NCBI RefSeq assembly: GCF_016428905.1
Contig: NZ_JAELTQ010000008.1
Location: 18,639-82,638 of the forward strand
Source: Dyella sp. ASV24
GTDB taxonomy: Bacteria > Pseudomonadota > Gammaproteobacteria > Xanthomonadales > Rhodanobacteraceae
Length of the DNA: 64,000 nt
Reading direction: 5' to 3'
Made by a program: the position numbers and the translations under genes. Position 1 is the stretch's first letter; each line of letters begins with the position of its first letter. Positions 18,396-25,823 of this stretch are shown piece after piece. A model generated the notes under the pieces. The model had not been told where the DNA came from. It saw only the letters and a list, made by a program, of their open reading frames with translations, and did not search any database.

Positions 18396-18606
18396 CGCCT
18401 CGTTGGTGGAGGCCAGGCTCTCAGTAGGAGCCTCTTCGCTCGTCATGTTGGAGCATGATTTCGGAGGTATCCGATATTGGGATCGAACGCGGTTTTCTAC
18501 GATAGTCCTGCCGACCCAAACTCGGGGTTAGGTAAGGGCAGCTATGTGCACGGATTGAGGGTGCTGCCCGTTGGTCGGCCGGGCCCCTTAGGGGGCCCGT
18601 TTTTTT
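18396..18606 (+). ncRNA. Candidate structured small RNA with its own terminator
   Basis: No protein-coding frame fits here, yet a strong plus-strand terminator closes the region and no plus-strand gene lies within 1 kb upstream. Visible hairpins: GGCUC/GAGCC (about 18416-18432), UCAUG-UUGGAG-CAUGA (about 18443-18458), UCGGA-GGUA-UCCGA (about 18461-18474), GGGCAGC/GCUGCCC (18536-18569), and a long-range CCGACC/GGUCGG pair (18511 with 18573). Six GGA triplets occur, one in a loop. No promoter is clear, so the 5' end is a guess. It could instead be a leader or remnant; I do not recognise an RNA family. Confidence 0.38.
18581..18606 (+). terminator. Rho-independent terminator
   Basis: GGGCCCC pairs with GGGGCCC around a four-base loop and is followed by GTTTTTTT. 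It works only in the plus direction. Since no plus gene is near upstream, it probably ends the RNA candidate at 18396. Confidence 0.85.
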
Positions 18607-18672
18607 GGGCGGAATGCCGATTGCCTGCGACAACAGATGTTGGGTAGAAGAGGCGATGCAAGAGCTTCACCG

Positions 18673-18703
18673 AAAAAAGCCGCCCAGGAGGCGGCTCTTT
18701 TTT
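18673..18703. terminator. Bidirectional terminator
   Basis: AAAAAAGCCGCC, a five-base loop, then GGCGGCTCTTTTTT. There is an A run before and a T run after, so it can stop transcription from both sides. On the minus strand it lies downstream of the gene at 18791-19006. Confidence 0.85.
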
Positions 18704-18790
18704 GGTTTCTTTTACCCAAGTAGGCTTTAGCGATCAGCTATCGGCTATTGGCTTTCGCAGGCGCCAGAGCTTCAACGCGCATGCGGCCTT

Positions 18791-19006
18791 CTAGGCTCTT
18801 TCAAATACTTTTCGCGCGTCCGCCGCGGCAGACAGGGCGTTGACCACGTCGGCGTCAGTAAACCATTCGCTTGCAAGAATGACATTCAGCTCATCGACCC
18901 ACCGTTGGTGTCTTTCCAGATCGATATGCTTGAAACCCTTCGCGGTTACCCACGCGATATGGCTGAGGTGGTGATCTCGAATCTGTTCGATGATCTTCCG
19001 GTTCAC
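18791..19006 (-). CDS. Hypothetical protein
   Basis: A 71-residue soluble protein. The GTG at 19006 is chosen because AAGGA lies six bases upstream; a TTG start at 19024 is possible but has no such site. The sequence is balanced and helical (for example WVDELNVILASEWFTDADVVNALSAAADA), which argues for a real gene. No family recognised. It is followed by the bidirectional terminator at 18673. Base composition is somewhat less GC-rich than the core genes. Confidence 0.5.
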   Translation of the reverse strand: MNRKIIEQIRDHHLSHIAWVTAKGFKHIDLERHQRWVDELNVILASEWFTDADVVNALSAAADARKVFERA

Positions 19007-19216
19007 AGGGCGTCCTTGGGCCAATAGTCGTGATGAGGCACGGCCTAGAGAGCGTTTCTCTAGCGCGAGTTAATGACCTCGAGATTTACACCTCCATACT
19101 CGGAAGGAATATCGGAAAGATCCGAATAGTCCGCGAAAAGATTTCCCCGAGGGGAGGCACGGTGTAGGGCATCGACACTAGGCGTGCCTTGGTGGTGCTC
19201 CGGCGCAATGGTCTAG

Positions 19217-20164
19217 TTGTCAGCGCTCAAGCGTGAGTTGACTCGTCTGAAAGAAGAGAACGAGGTATTAAGAAAGGCGGTGTACTTCGCGCGGAAGCTG
19301 CCGCGAGGTACGCCTGGATCCGAGGTGATTCCGGTTATGCCGTACGTACTCTATGCCGAGCGTTCCGAGCCTCACCCTGCGGCACTACACATGGCGCACT
19401 CGCCACTCGAGTATGCGATCGATGGACAACCATCGGTTGGCGGAGCGAATTGCGCAGTTGCACAGCGAGACGCGTGAAAGTTACGGCGTTGAATGACTGT
19501 AACGGGCTTTACACCAACAAGGCGAAGTATATGGCCGCTATCGTGTGCGGCGCCCACGTCACGAGCATGCTATCGAGAGTCGAGGCCGGCGCCATTGCCT
19601 TCGAACACCGGGACCTATCAGCGTATAACCGGCGCACCGACTCGGTCGGCCTGGACGTTTGTGAGTCCGGGCTCCGACCGTATCTGGGTGGCCGATATCA
19701 TTTACATACCGACAGCAGCAGAGCTGGCTGTACCTCGCAGATGTGTTGGACATATGTCGCCGTTGCATCATTAGCTGGGCCATGAGCGAGTGTGCCGATC
19801 ATGCCCTGGCTGGCGATGCGCTGATTATGGCGTTCACGTGCCGAACACCGTCCAAAGGCGCTATCCATCCCAGCGATCAAGGCTCGCAGTACACCAGCAA
19901 GAGCTATCAACACCGACTGCAAGCCGCAGGCAAGGTCACGAACATGAGCCGCAAGGCATGCCTTACAACAACGCGGTGATGGAGAGCTTCTTTGGGTCGC
20001 TCAGGCGCAAACTGATACATCACAAACGCTTTGCTGATCGTGACGCAGCCAGAATCCAAGCCTGCGACTACATCGAGGGTTTCTACAACCACCATCGGCT
20101 GCACAGCAGCCTGGGGTATCGCTCACCGGGAGCGTTCGTCAGAGTGGTTCTGGCGTCTAATTAA
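19217..20164 (+). pseudogene. Degenerate IS3-family transposase remnant (orfA tail plus orfB)
   Basis: The remnant starts with the coiled tail of an IS3 orfA (LKRELTRLKEENEVLRKAVYFA), and orfB pieces follow in different frames. ERIAQLHSETRESYG is near 19445-19490 and WVADIIYIPTA near 19690 (first catalytic Asp). HPSDQGSQYTSKSYQ is near 19866 (second Asp) and NNAVMESFFGSLRRKLIHHKRF near 19970 (catalytic Glu). YIEGFYNHHRLHSSLGYRSP closes the domain. At least three frameshifts separate these parts, so no active transposase can be made. The orfA start is missing and I see no clear left inverted repeat. The segment ACCGTCCGGGGAATAGGGGG just after the stop may be the right end. Confidence 0.85.
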
Positions 20165-20179
20165 ACCGTCCGGGGAATA

Positions 20180-20217
20180 GGGGGCAGTCCAACCTGCCCG
20201 GGTTCGCCCCCTTTTTT
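20180..20217 (+). terminator. Terminator-like hairpin after the transposase remnant
   Basis: GGGGGC (20180-20185) can pair with GCCCCC (20206-20211), directly followed by TTTTTT. The 20-base loop is long, so strength is uncertain. It reads in the plus direction only. Confidence 0.5.
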
Positions 20218-20233
20218 GTCCTTGGGCGTCCTG

Positions 20234-21286
20234 TCAGGGCGATGCGCCTGCAACGTCCCCGGTCTGGCCGATCAAGATTAGCAAGTGCTCCTGCTCAGCG
20301 TACCAGTCAATGAGGCAGGCACGATCGTGGCACTGCTGTTCCCGCAGGTTCCAGCGATTGCGCATAAGTGCCTTGAATGCAGTCTGGTCGTTGGCGGCAG
20401 CTTTGGCCTGTAAAAAGGTAACGGCCAACTCGCGGTCGTTCTGAGCTAGCACGGCGTCGTTGCAGATCATGTGCTCGGCATCCGACTTGGCCTTGCCGCA
20501 GTCGAAGCTGGTGGGAAATGTTTTAGTGGAGGCTGGCAGGGGCGGGGGGCTGTCGACCGAGCCGCTCGATAAGGCATTGGATGCTCCATCCGTGGTCGTG
20601 GCAGCGTACGCCGCAGTCAATGGAGTTTTCGATGGGCTTGGCTGAGGATTCGCCGGATTGCTTTGTGGCAGTGGCGGCGCGTCGCTGCGACCACATTCGA
20701 GGACCGGATCGGTGACAATCATGCCCTTGCCCATGCAGACAACGGTTACCTCCGTGCCCTTGCTCAGCGTGGCCAGTTCTGAGAGTGCCCCTTTGGGAAA
20801 GGATGCATGGACAGTGGTGTATTCGTTCTTGCCGATTAGCAGTAAGTATGGATCATCCATGAAGTCTTTAGAGATGCTGGACACGATGCCGTGCACTGCG
20901 AGCCATCGCCCCTTGTAAAGGTTGTCTGCTTGCACCTCGTTGGCCTCATAGGCTGCATAAAGATCTGGAGCGTTAATTCGAATTACCGGCGGTGCGGGTG
21001 GTGTGCTTGCGGGAATAGCCTGGTCGTCCCCCATTTTTGGGGGAGTAATGGTGGGCGTATCCGGGAAAGCAGGATGGGTGTTGCGCCCCGCTCCCCAGAG
21101 CCCCCAAAGCAGTGCTCCGCCAATCAGCACTACCAACGCAGGGAGCATTTGGGAGCGCTTGCGTTGAACGGGCGTGCGTGGCGGCAGCGGACTGGTTGCG
21201 GCAGCAATGGGGCGGCCACACTTTGGGCAGGCCGGGGCTGCGTCGCTCACACTGCTCTTGCAATCAGGGCATTCAATCAGTGCCAT
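20234..21286 (-). CDS. Zinc-ribbon membrane protein with OB-fold-like and LprI-like domains
   Basis: A 350-residue protein with an unusual domain order. Residues 6-24 are a zinc ribbon (CPDCKSSVSDAAPACPKC). One transmembrane helix follows (about 48-66, MLPALVVLIGGALLWGLWGAG) and then a proline-rich linker. The middle part (about 105-200, DLYAAYEANEVQADNLYKG... AVHGIVSSI) resembles the tRNA_anti-like OB-fold domain found in small exported proteins. The C-terminal part (about 265-345) resembles LprI/DUF1311 proteins: FDCGKAKSDAEHMICND and REQQCHDRACLIDWYAEQ with four cysteines. LprI relatives inhibit lysozyme, but activity here is only inferred. It stands alone between the IS remnant and another small membrane gene. 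Confidence 0.7.
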   Translation of the reverse strand: MALIECPDCKSSVSDAAPACPKCGRPIAAATSPLPPRTPVQRKRSQMLPALVVLIGGALLWGLWGAGRNTHPAFPDTPTITPPKMGDDQAIPASTPPAPPVIRINAPDLYAAYEANEVQADNLYKGRWLAVHGIVSSISKDFMDDPYLLLIGKNEYTTVHASFPKGALSELATLSKGTEVTVVCMGKGMIVTDPVLECGRSDAPPLPQSNPANPQPSPSKTPLTAAYAATTTDGASNALSSGSVDSPPPLPASTKTFPTSFDCGKAKSDAEHMICNDAVLAQNDRELAVTFLQAKAAANDQTAFKALMRNRWNLREQQCHDRACLIDWYAEQEHLLILIGQTGDVAGASP

Positions 21287-21491
21287 GGTTATGTCTCGTC
21301 CTGTGGAGGTTGGGCTCTGGTGAGCCAGAGTTACCGGGCATTATTCCGGCCAAACGCGGAGGTATCGATACACCTTTCGATAAGTAGGGTGTCGTGTCAG
21401 CTTTGCGAGGGTGCTAGTAGAAAATGCGGAGAAAGCCATAGTGCTTTTCTAGCTAGCACCACGCGCCATGAGGCTGCCGCATGTTGGCCCG

Positions 21492-21845
21492 TCAGCCGAA
21501 TGTCTTGGTGCCGATCATCTGGGCGTAGGCCGAAGCAAGACCGGTCGCCACTGCTCCGATGGCTGTGGACACACCGAAGTAGGCAAACCACACAAGATGG
21601 TATTGGCACGTTGGCGTTTGCTTGGGGCTCATGGTGTTTGCGTAGATCCAACTCGACGCGGATACGTACGCGAGGCCAGCCAACCACGCGAAGCCAGCAA
21701 CGACAGTCGTTGAGATCTGGTGCTTCATTACGGCGGGCGAGAACAGTAAGGTAATCCCCGCACCGCCAACGCCTGCGGCGAATGCAATGTGCTGGGCCTG
21801 CTGCAGTGTTGCTTTCAGTCGCTCGTGGCGGGAAGGTGTGGTCAT
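21492..21845 (-). CDS. Small hypothetical membrane protein
   Basis: A 117-residue protein with three or four hydrophobic segments (HIAFAAGVGGAGITLLF, VVAGFAWLAGLAYVSASSWIYA and LVWFAYFGVSTAIGAVATGLA). The ATG at 21845 (MTTPSRHERL) is preferred over one ten codons upstream, whose extra residues look random. Family not recognised. It belongs to the accessory stretch between the IS remnant and the tmRNA gene. Confidence 0.5.
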   Translation of the reverse strand: MTTPSRHERLKATLQQAQHIAFAAGVGGAGITLLFSPAVMKHQISTTVVAGFAWLAGLAYVSASSWIYANTMSPKQTPTCQYHLVWFAYFGVSTAIGAVATGLASAYAQMIGTKTFG

Positions 21846-22188
21846 TGGGAGTCCTAGCGAAAGGTGAAGTCCCACATTTACCTCAACGGAAACCCTCCGC
21901 CATTGGAGAGGCCGGTGCCGTGATCGATCTATCTATCAAAACGGTCTGCGTGTTCAACGCGCCCGAACATTGGCGTACAAGGGCGCCAGGGTGAAGCAGG
22001 AGCGGCCGCTGGCGTACGTGTAGCCGTGCGCCGGCATGGGAGCGCGGCGCATCCTTGCGTGGAGACGCGCCCTCATCCGTAGGCAGGCAAATATATGGTG
22101 TCAGGCTCAGTTCCTGCAGTTCCTGAATCGACGGAGCCATAGCTAACAAGAAAAAGCCCGGCGATCTCTCGCCGGGCTTTTTCTTCAT
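21846..22188. other. Intergenic stretch, nothing recognised except the terminator at its end
   Basis: About 340 bases between the small membrane gene and the 3' end of ssrA. I see no credible reading frame, tRNA or integrase fragment. The only feature is the terminator of ssrA near 22148-22186. Confidence 0.5.
22148..22186. terminator. Terminator of the tmRNA gene
   Basis: A near-perfect palindrome, AAGAAAAAGCCCGGCGA followed by TCTCGCCGGGCTTTTTCTT. On the minus strand it lies just beyond the CCA end of tmRNA. The symmetric A and T runs allow it to act in both directions. Confidence 0.85.
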
Positions 22189-22541
<353 letters not shown>

Positions 22542-22654
22542 GGGGAAACTGATTATTGAAGCTGGTCAGTCAGTATATGTAGGCGGAGGGGCTTTCATCA
22601 AGGCGGCATGACGCCGCTATTGTGGGCACTGACCACCACCCATAGGGAACGACC

Positions 22655-23167
22655 ATGGTGCGGATACGTCAGGCAGGGCTGCACGACGCTGGTGTGTTGA
22701 CGGATTTGCGTTGCGCGTTTCTGGAAGATGAGTTGAAGCAGCAGCTGCCGGAGGGGTTTGCCGACCAGCTGCGTGGCTGGATCGAGGACGCGATCCCCGA
22801 AGGCCGCCTGCTGGCCTGGCTGGCCGAGGTGGACGGGCGCGTGGCCGGTTGCGTGATGGTGCATCCGTACACGCACGTACCTTCCGCTTATTTTCGTCGG
22901 GGCGTGGGCTGGTACGTACTCAACATGTACGTGAAGCGGACTCACCGCCGGCAGGGTGCGGCTGCCGCGTTGCTGGCGGCTTTGGGGGCGGCGGCGAGAG
23001 AGCAGGAGGTGGATTCGCTCAACCTGCATTCCACGGCGGCCGGCCACAAGCTGTACGAGCGCTTTGGCTTTGGCACTTCAGTTGACGCCATGAACATGAC
23101 GCTGCACCAAGACGTTACCGGTTTGTCGGAGGGCGAACCGGGTTCGTGGCGAAGGGTGGCGGGTTGA
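22655..23167 (+). CDS. GNAT family N-acetyltransferase
   Basis: A 170-residue acetyl-CoA-dependent N-acetyltransferase. The GNAT fold is visible. Motif A reads WYVLNMYVKRTHRRQGAAAALLAAL, with the R-R-Q-G-A pyrophosphate-binding loop. Earlier strands include LLAWLAEVDGRVAGCVMVH and the later motif B is HKLYERFGFGTS. The substrate cannot be told from sequence. It lies between ssrA and smpB but on the opposite strand, so there is no evidence that it takes part in trans-translation. The ATG at 22655 gives the expected domain start (RIRQAGLHDAGVLTDL). Confidence 0.85.
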   Translation: MVRIRQAGLHDAGVLTDLRCAFLEDELKQQLPEGFADQLRGWIEDAIPEGRLLAWLAEVDGRVAGCVMVHPYTHVPSAYFRRGVGWYVLNMYVKRTHRRQGAAAALLAALGAAAREQEVDSLNLHSTAAGHKLYERFGFGTSVDAMNMTLHQDVTGLSEGEPGSWRRVAG

Positions 23168-23170
23168 CCT

Positions 23171-23201
23171 AGGGCCGGTTAACGCTACTTCGCCCGGCCC
23201 T
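23171..23201. terminator. Hairpin between convergent genes
   Basis: AGGGCCGG pairs with CCGGCCCT across a 15-base loop, between the stop of the acetyltransferase and the stop of smpB. There is no U run on either strand, so its role as a terminator is uncertain. Confidence 0.45.
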
Positions 23202-23204
23202 GGG

Positions 23205-23696
23205 TTAGGCGTGCTTGTTGTGGGCGCGCATGGTGCGTTGCTTTTCGCGCTGCCAATCGCGTTCCTTTTCGGTGTCGCGCTTGTCGTGCGCCTGCTTGCC
23301 CTTGGCCAGGCCGATTTCCACCTTCACCTTGTTGGCCTTCCAGTAGAGGGCCATGGGGATGAGGGTGTAGCCCTTGCGTTCGACCGCGCCAATAAGCGTG
23401 TCGATCTCCTCGCGGTGCAACAGCAGTTTGCGCGTGCGGCGATCGTTGGCCACCACGTGGGTGGAGGCGCTGATGAGCGGCGGGATGGATGTGCCCACGA
23501 GGAAGATCTCGCCCTGGAGCACGATGGCGTAGCTATCCCCGAAATTGATGCGGCCGGCGCGCAACGACTTCACTTCCCAGCCTTGCAGCTCAAGGCCGGC
23601 TTCGAAGCGTTGGTCGATGTGGTACTCGTGGCGCGCGCGCTTGTTGAGCGCAATGGTGCCGCCTGTGTTTTTGTCTTTGTCCTTAGGCTTGGCCAT
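23205..23696 (-). CDS. smpB: SsrA-binding protein SmpB
   Basis: SmpB binds tmRNA and brings it into the ribosome A site. The 163-residue protein carries the family blocks [44 protein letters not shown] and [20 protein letters not shown]. The basic C-terminal tail ([21 protein letters not shown]) enters the mRNA channel. It lies within 700 bases of ssrA on the same strand, separated by the acetyltransferase gene. The start ATG at 23696 gives [10 protein letters not shown]. Confidence 0.97.
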   Translation of the reverse strand: MAKPKDKDKNTGGTIALNKRARHEYHIDQRFEAGLELQGWEVKSLRAGRINFGDSYAIVLQGEIFLVGTSIPPLISASTHVVANDRRTRKLLLHREEIDTLIGAVERKGYTLIPMALYWKANKVKVEIGLAKGKQAHDKRDTEKERDWQREKQRTMRAHNKHA

Positions 23697-23781
23697 GTCC
23701 GTTAAACTTCGGGCTCATTGCCCTTATGACGGTCCCATCCGTGGAGGGACCTAAGAAGATGACGCTCAAGAAGAGGCTGAA

Positions 23782-24213
23782 GTGATCGAGATCCGCCGCA
23801 GCGCCCTGGTGCGCTATTCGCCTGTCCAGATGTTTGATCTGGTCAATGACGTCGAAGCATACCCAAAGCGCTTCCCGTGGTGTGTCGGCGCGCAGGTGCT
23901 GGAACGGACCGAGGATGTGCTGGTGGCGAGGCTGGATCTCAAGTATGCCGGTTTCCGACAGAGCTTTACCACGCGCAATACCACAACGCCCCCCAGCCGC
24001 TTGCATATGAGCCTGGTGGACGGCCCGTTCCGTAGCCTGGATGGCGTCTGGGATTTCATCGCACTGGGCGACGCCGGTAGCAAGGTGTCGTTCGCGCTGG
24101 ATTTCGACTACGCCAGCAAGCTGGTCGGCTCCGCGCTCAAGCTGGGCTTCCAGGGATTGGCGAGCCGCATGGTCGAGGACTTCTGCAAGGAAGCGGAGCG
24201 CACCTATGGCTGA
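23782..24213 (+). CDS. ratA: RatA/COQ10-like START-domain protein
   Basis: A 143-residue polyketide-cyclase/START-fold protein. The family is annotated as RatA, reported to bind 50S subunits and block association in E. coli, and it is also related to ubiquinone-binding COQ10. Typical blocks are SALVRYSPVQMFDLVNDVEAYPKRFPWC near the N terminus and LVGSALKLGFQGLASRMVEDF near the C terminus. It begins with GTG at 23782 and overlaps the downstream rnfH-like gene by eight bases; this ratA-rnfH pair is common. Whether it is a toxin or a quinone chaperone here cannot be told. Confidence 0.88.
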   Translation: MIEIRRSALVRYSPVQMFDLVNDVEAYPKRFPWCVGAQVLERTEDVLVARLDLKYAGFRQSFTTRNTTTPPSRLHMSLVDGPFRSLDGVWDFIALGDAGSKVSFALDFDYASKLVGSALKLGFQGLASRMVEDFCKEAERTYG

Positions 24214-24487
24214 GCAGATCACCGTGGAGGTGGTCTATGCCGAGCCGTTGCGTCGCTGGTTATGGCGGGTGACGCTGCCGGTGGGTAGCACCGTGGCTCA
24301 GGCCATCGAGGCTTCAGACGTAGCCCGCGATGTTCCCGGGCTGGTAGTGGATCCGGCGCGGCTGGGCATTTTTTCCCGCAAGGTCACGCCGGACCACGTA
24401 GTGGGTGATGGCGACCGGGTGGAAATCTACCGGCCGCTCACGCTGGATCCCAAGGAAGCTCGCCGACGCCGCGCCCACGAGGGCTGA
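24206..24487 (+). CDS. rnfH: RnfH-family ubiquitin-like protein
   Basis: A 93-residue beta-grasp protein (UPF0125/RnfH) starting inside the ratA stop region. Family blocks: ITVEVVYAEP, GSTVAQAIEAS, LGIFSRKV and the end GDRVEIYRPLTLDPKEARRRRA. Coupled translation with ratA and the conserved neighbourhood support the name. Its biochemical role is not known. Confidence 0.9.
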   Translation: MAEQITVEVVYAEPLRRWLWRVTLPVGSTVAQAIEASDVARDVPGLVVDPARLGIFSRKVTPDHVVGDGDRVEIYRPLTLDPKEARRRRAHEG

Positions 24488-24503
24488 CGCCGGCTGGACG
24501 GCC

Positions 24504-24977
24504 TTAGTGGCCGTCGTTGCCGCCGTTATCGCCACCACCACCGCCGCCGTTGTCACCACCCTTGTCGCCGCCGGAACCGGTGTTCTTGTCACCCTTGGTT
24601 TCGTCGACCGGATAGCTGGCGTGGTACTTCTTGGTGTCGTTGACCAGCTTCTGTGCGTCTTCGGCGAAGAAGTCACCCTCGGTGCGCACCAGCACGTCGT
24701 TGTTGAACGTGAGCTTGAGCGCACGCACCTTGATGGCGCCACCACGGTGCTGCTGGGTGGAGACGTAGTCCCATTCGTTCTGGCTGAAGGGCGAATTCAC
24801 CGACGGCGAGCCCATCAGCACCAGTACCTGACGCTTGGTCATGCCCGGCTGCAGCTGATCCACGGTTTTCTTGTCGAGCAGGTTGCCCTGCGACACGTCT
24901 GGGGTGTAGATGAGACGGCAGCTGGCCAGCGACAGTGCCAGCAAAGCAAAACCCAGCGTGCGAATCAGCTTGTGCAT
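24504..24977 (-). CDS. bamE: Outer-membrane assembly lipoprotein BamE (OmlA)
   Basis: BamE is the small lipoprotein of the BAM complex that folds outer-membrane proteins. The signal peptide ends in a lipobox (LSLASC, Cys20). The SmpA/OmlA domain follows (VDQLQPGMTKRQVLVLMGSPSV, then NEWDYVSTQQH and LKLTFNNDVL). The gene is divergent from fur with a 77-base gap, as in pseudomonads and xanthomonads. The unusual part is the last 30 or so residues, a Gly/Asp/Asn-rich low-complexity tail (for example GGDNGGGGGGDNGGNDGH) encoded by repetitive CC-rich DNA at 24504-24590. It is not part of the conserved fold. Confidence 0.93.
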   Translation of the reverse strand: MHKLIRTLGFALLALSLASCRLIYTPDVSQGNLLDKKTVDQLQPGMTKRQVLVLMGSPSVNSPFSQNEWDYVSTQQHRGGAIKVRALKLTFNNDVLVRTEGDFFAEDAQKLVNDTKKYHASYPVDETKGDKNTGSGGDKGGDNGGGGGGDNGGNDGH

Positions 24978-25054
24978 GCGTGTTGCGTCCGGATCGTAAA
25001 GGTGTCGGATGATACACTAACGGCCTTGTGGCGCCGCGTGCGTGGAGTTTGTTT

Positions 25055-25471
25055 ATGGAACAGGAAACCAAAGAACTGCGCAAAGCCGGGCTGAAGGTCA
25101 CCCACCCCCGCATGCGCATCCTGCAGATCTTCGAGGACGAGGAGGCCCATCACCTCACCGCCGAAGATATCTACAAGCGCCTGCTGTCCCACCAGGAAGA
25201 CATTGGCTTGGCCACCGTCTACCGGGTGCTGACCCAGTTCGAGGCCGCCGGCATCGTGGTCAAGCACAACTTCGAGGGTGGCCAGGCCGTCTACGAGCTG
25301 GACCGTGGCAAGCATCATGACCACATGATCGATGTGGACAGCGGAAAGGTCATTGAGTTCGTCAGCGAGGAGATTGAGCGTCTCCAGCATGAAATCGCGG
25401 CGCGCCACGGCTACGTCATCGAGGACCACAGCCTAGTGCTGTACGTTCGCCCCAAGAAAGCCCATAAATAA
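25055..25471 (+). CDS. fur: Ferric uptake regulator Fur
   Basis: Fur is the iron-responsive repressor. The 138-residue protein starts at the ATG after GGAG. It has a winged helix (RKAGLKVTHPRMRILQIF and DIGLATVYRVLTQFEAAGI) and the metal-binding dimerisation domain (HNFEGGQAVYEL, KHHDHMIDVDSGKVIEF, HGYVIEDHSLVLYV). The E. coli CxxC pair is replaced by Asp and Ser and the whole protein has no cysteine, so the structural zinc site of E. coli Fur is absent. The regulatory-site histidines and glutamates are kept. The open frame begins nine codons earlier, but this start fits the family. It is divergent from bamE. Confidence 0.96.
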   Translation: MEQETKELRKAGLKVTHPRMRILQIFEDEEAHHLTAEDIYKRLLSHQEDIGLATVYRVLTQFEAAGIVVKHNFEGGQAVYELDRGKHHDHMIDVDSGKVIEFVSEEIERLQHEIAARHGYVIEDHSLVLYVRPKKAHK

Positions 25472-25493
25472 GCCGGAATTTGGCGATATCTGA

Positions 25494-25526
25494 AGGGCCG
25501 GTAGCGGAAGCGCTGCTGGCCTTTTT
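25494..25526 (+). terminator. Terminator of fur
   Basis: AGGGCCGGTAGCG, a GAAG loop, then CGCTGCTGGCC and TTTTT. The stem has two G-U type mismatches but a clear T run, about 25 bases after the fur stop. Confidence 0.8.
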
Positions 25527-25565
25527 CGTGGGCGGAATCCGTGGCGGGCTGAAAAACCTTCGCGC

Positions 25566-25790
25566 ATAAAAAAAGCCGCGGGAGGACTCCTGTCCGCCCT
25601 GCGGCTTGATCCGTTACCGGATGGCTCCTAGGAAGGCGAGTTGCTCGCACAGCCTGGTCGTGCCACCGATTCCGGCGGAGCGGCTTCCTGCCGCTCTTCA
25701 TGCCCACCGTCCCCACGGTTGGCATGGCTCACCATCTTGCGATGGTGGCTCCCCCACATCGATGGATCCAGCGTAACGAAGCCTTCACAC
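25566..25790 (-). ncRNA. Candidate CsrA/RsmA-sequestering small RNA
   Basis: The stretch has no protein frame and folds on the minus strand into a chain of hairpins ending in an intrinsic terminator. The order, in plus coordinates, is: 25730-25747 (loop GCAA), 25699-25726 (loop UGGGGA), 25678-25696 (seven-pair stem, loop AGGAA), 25663-25678 (loop GGAAUC), 25636-25648, 25609-25622 (loop GUAA) and 25573-25607. The last is the terminator and carries an inner hairpin GGAC-AGGA-GUCC followed by seven U. Nine GGA triplets occur and four lie in hairpin loops, the pattern of CsrB/RsmZ RNAs. The 5' end is uncertain; it may be transcribed from inside or processed from the kinase mRNA whose stop is at 25824. 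Confidence 0.5.
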
Positions 25791-25823
25791 CTCGGCTATC
25801 GGAAAATTTCCTATGTAACGTTC

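Noticed and set aside
18440..18500. tRNA gene or pseudo-tRNA in the orphan-terminator region
   Set aside because: There are hairpins but no cloverleaf, no T-loop consensus and no acceptor stem.
19217..20164. Active IS3 element
   Set aside because: Several frameshifts break the transposase and no intact left end was seen.
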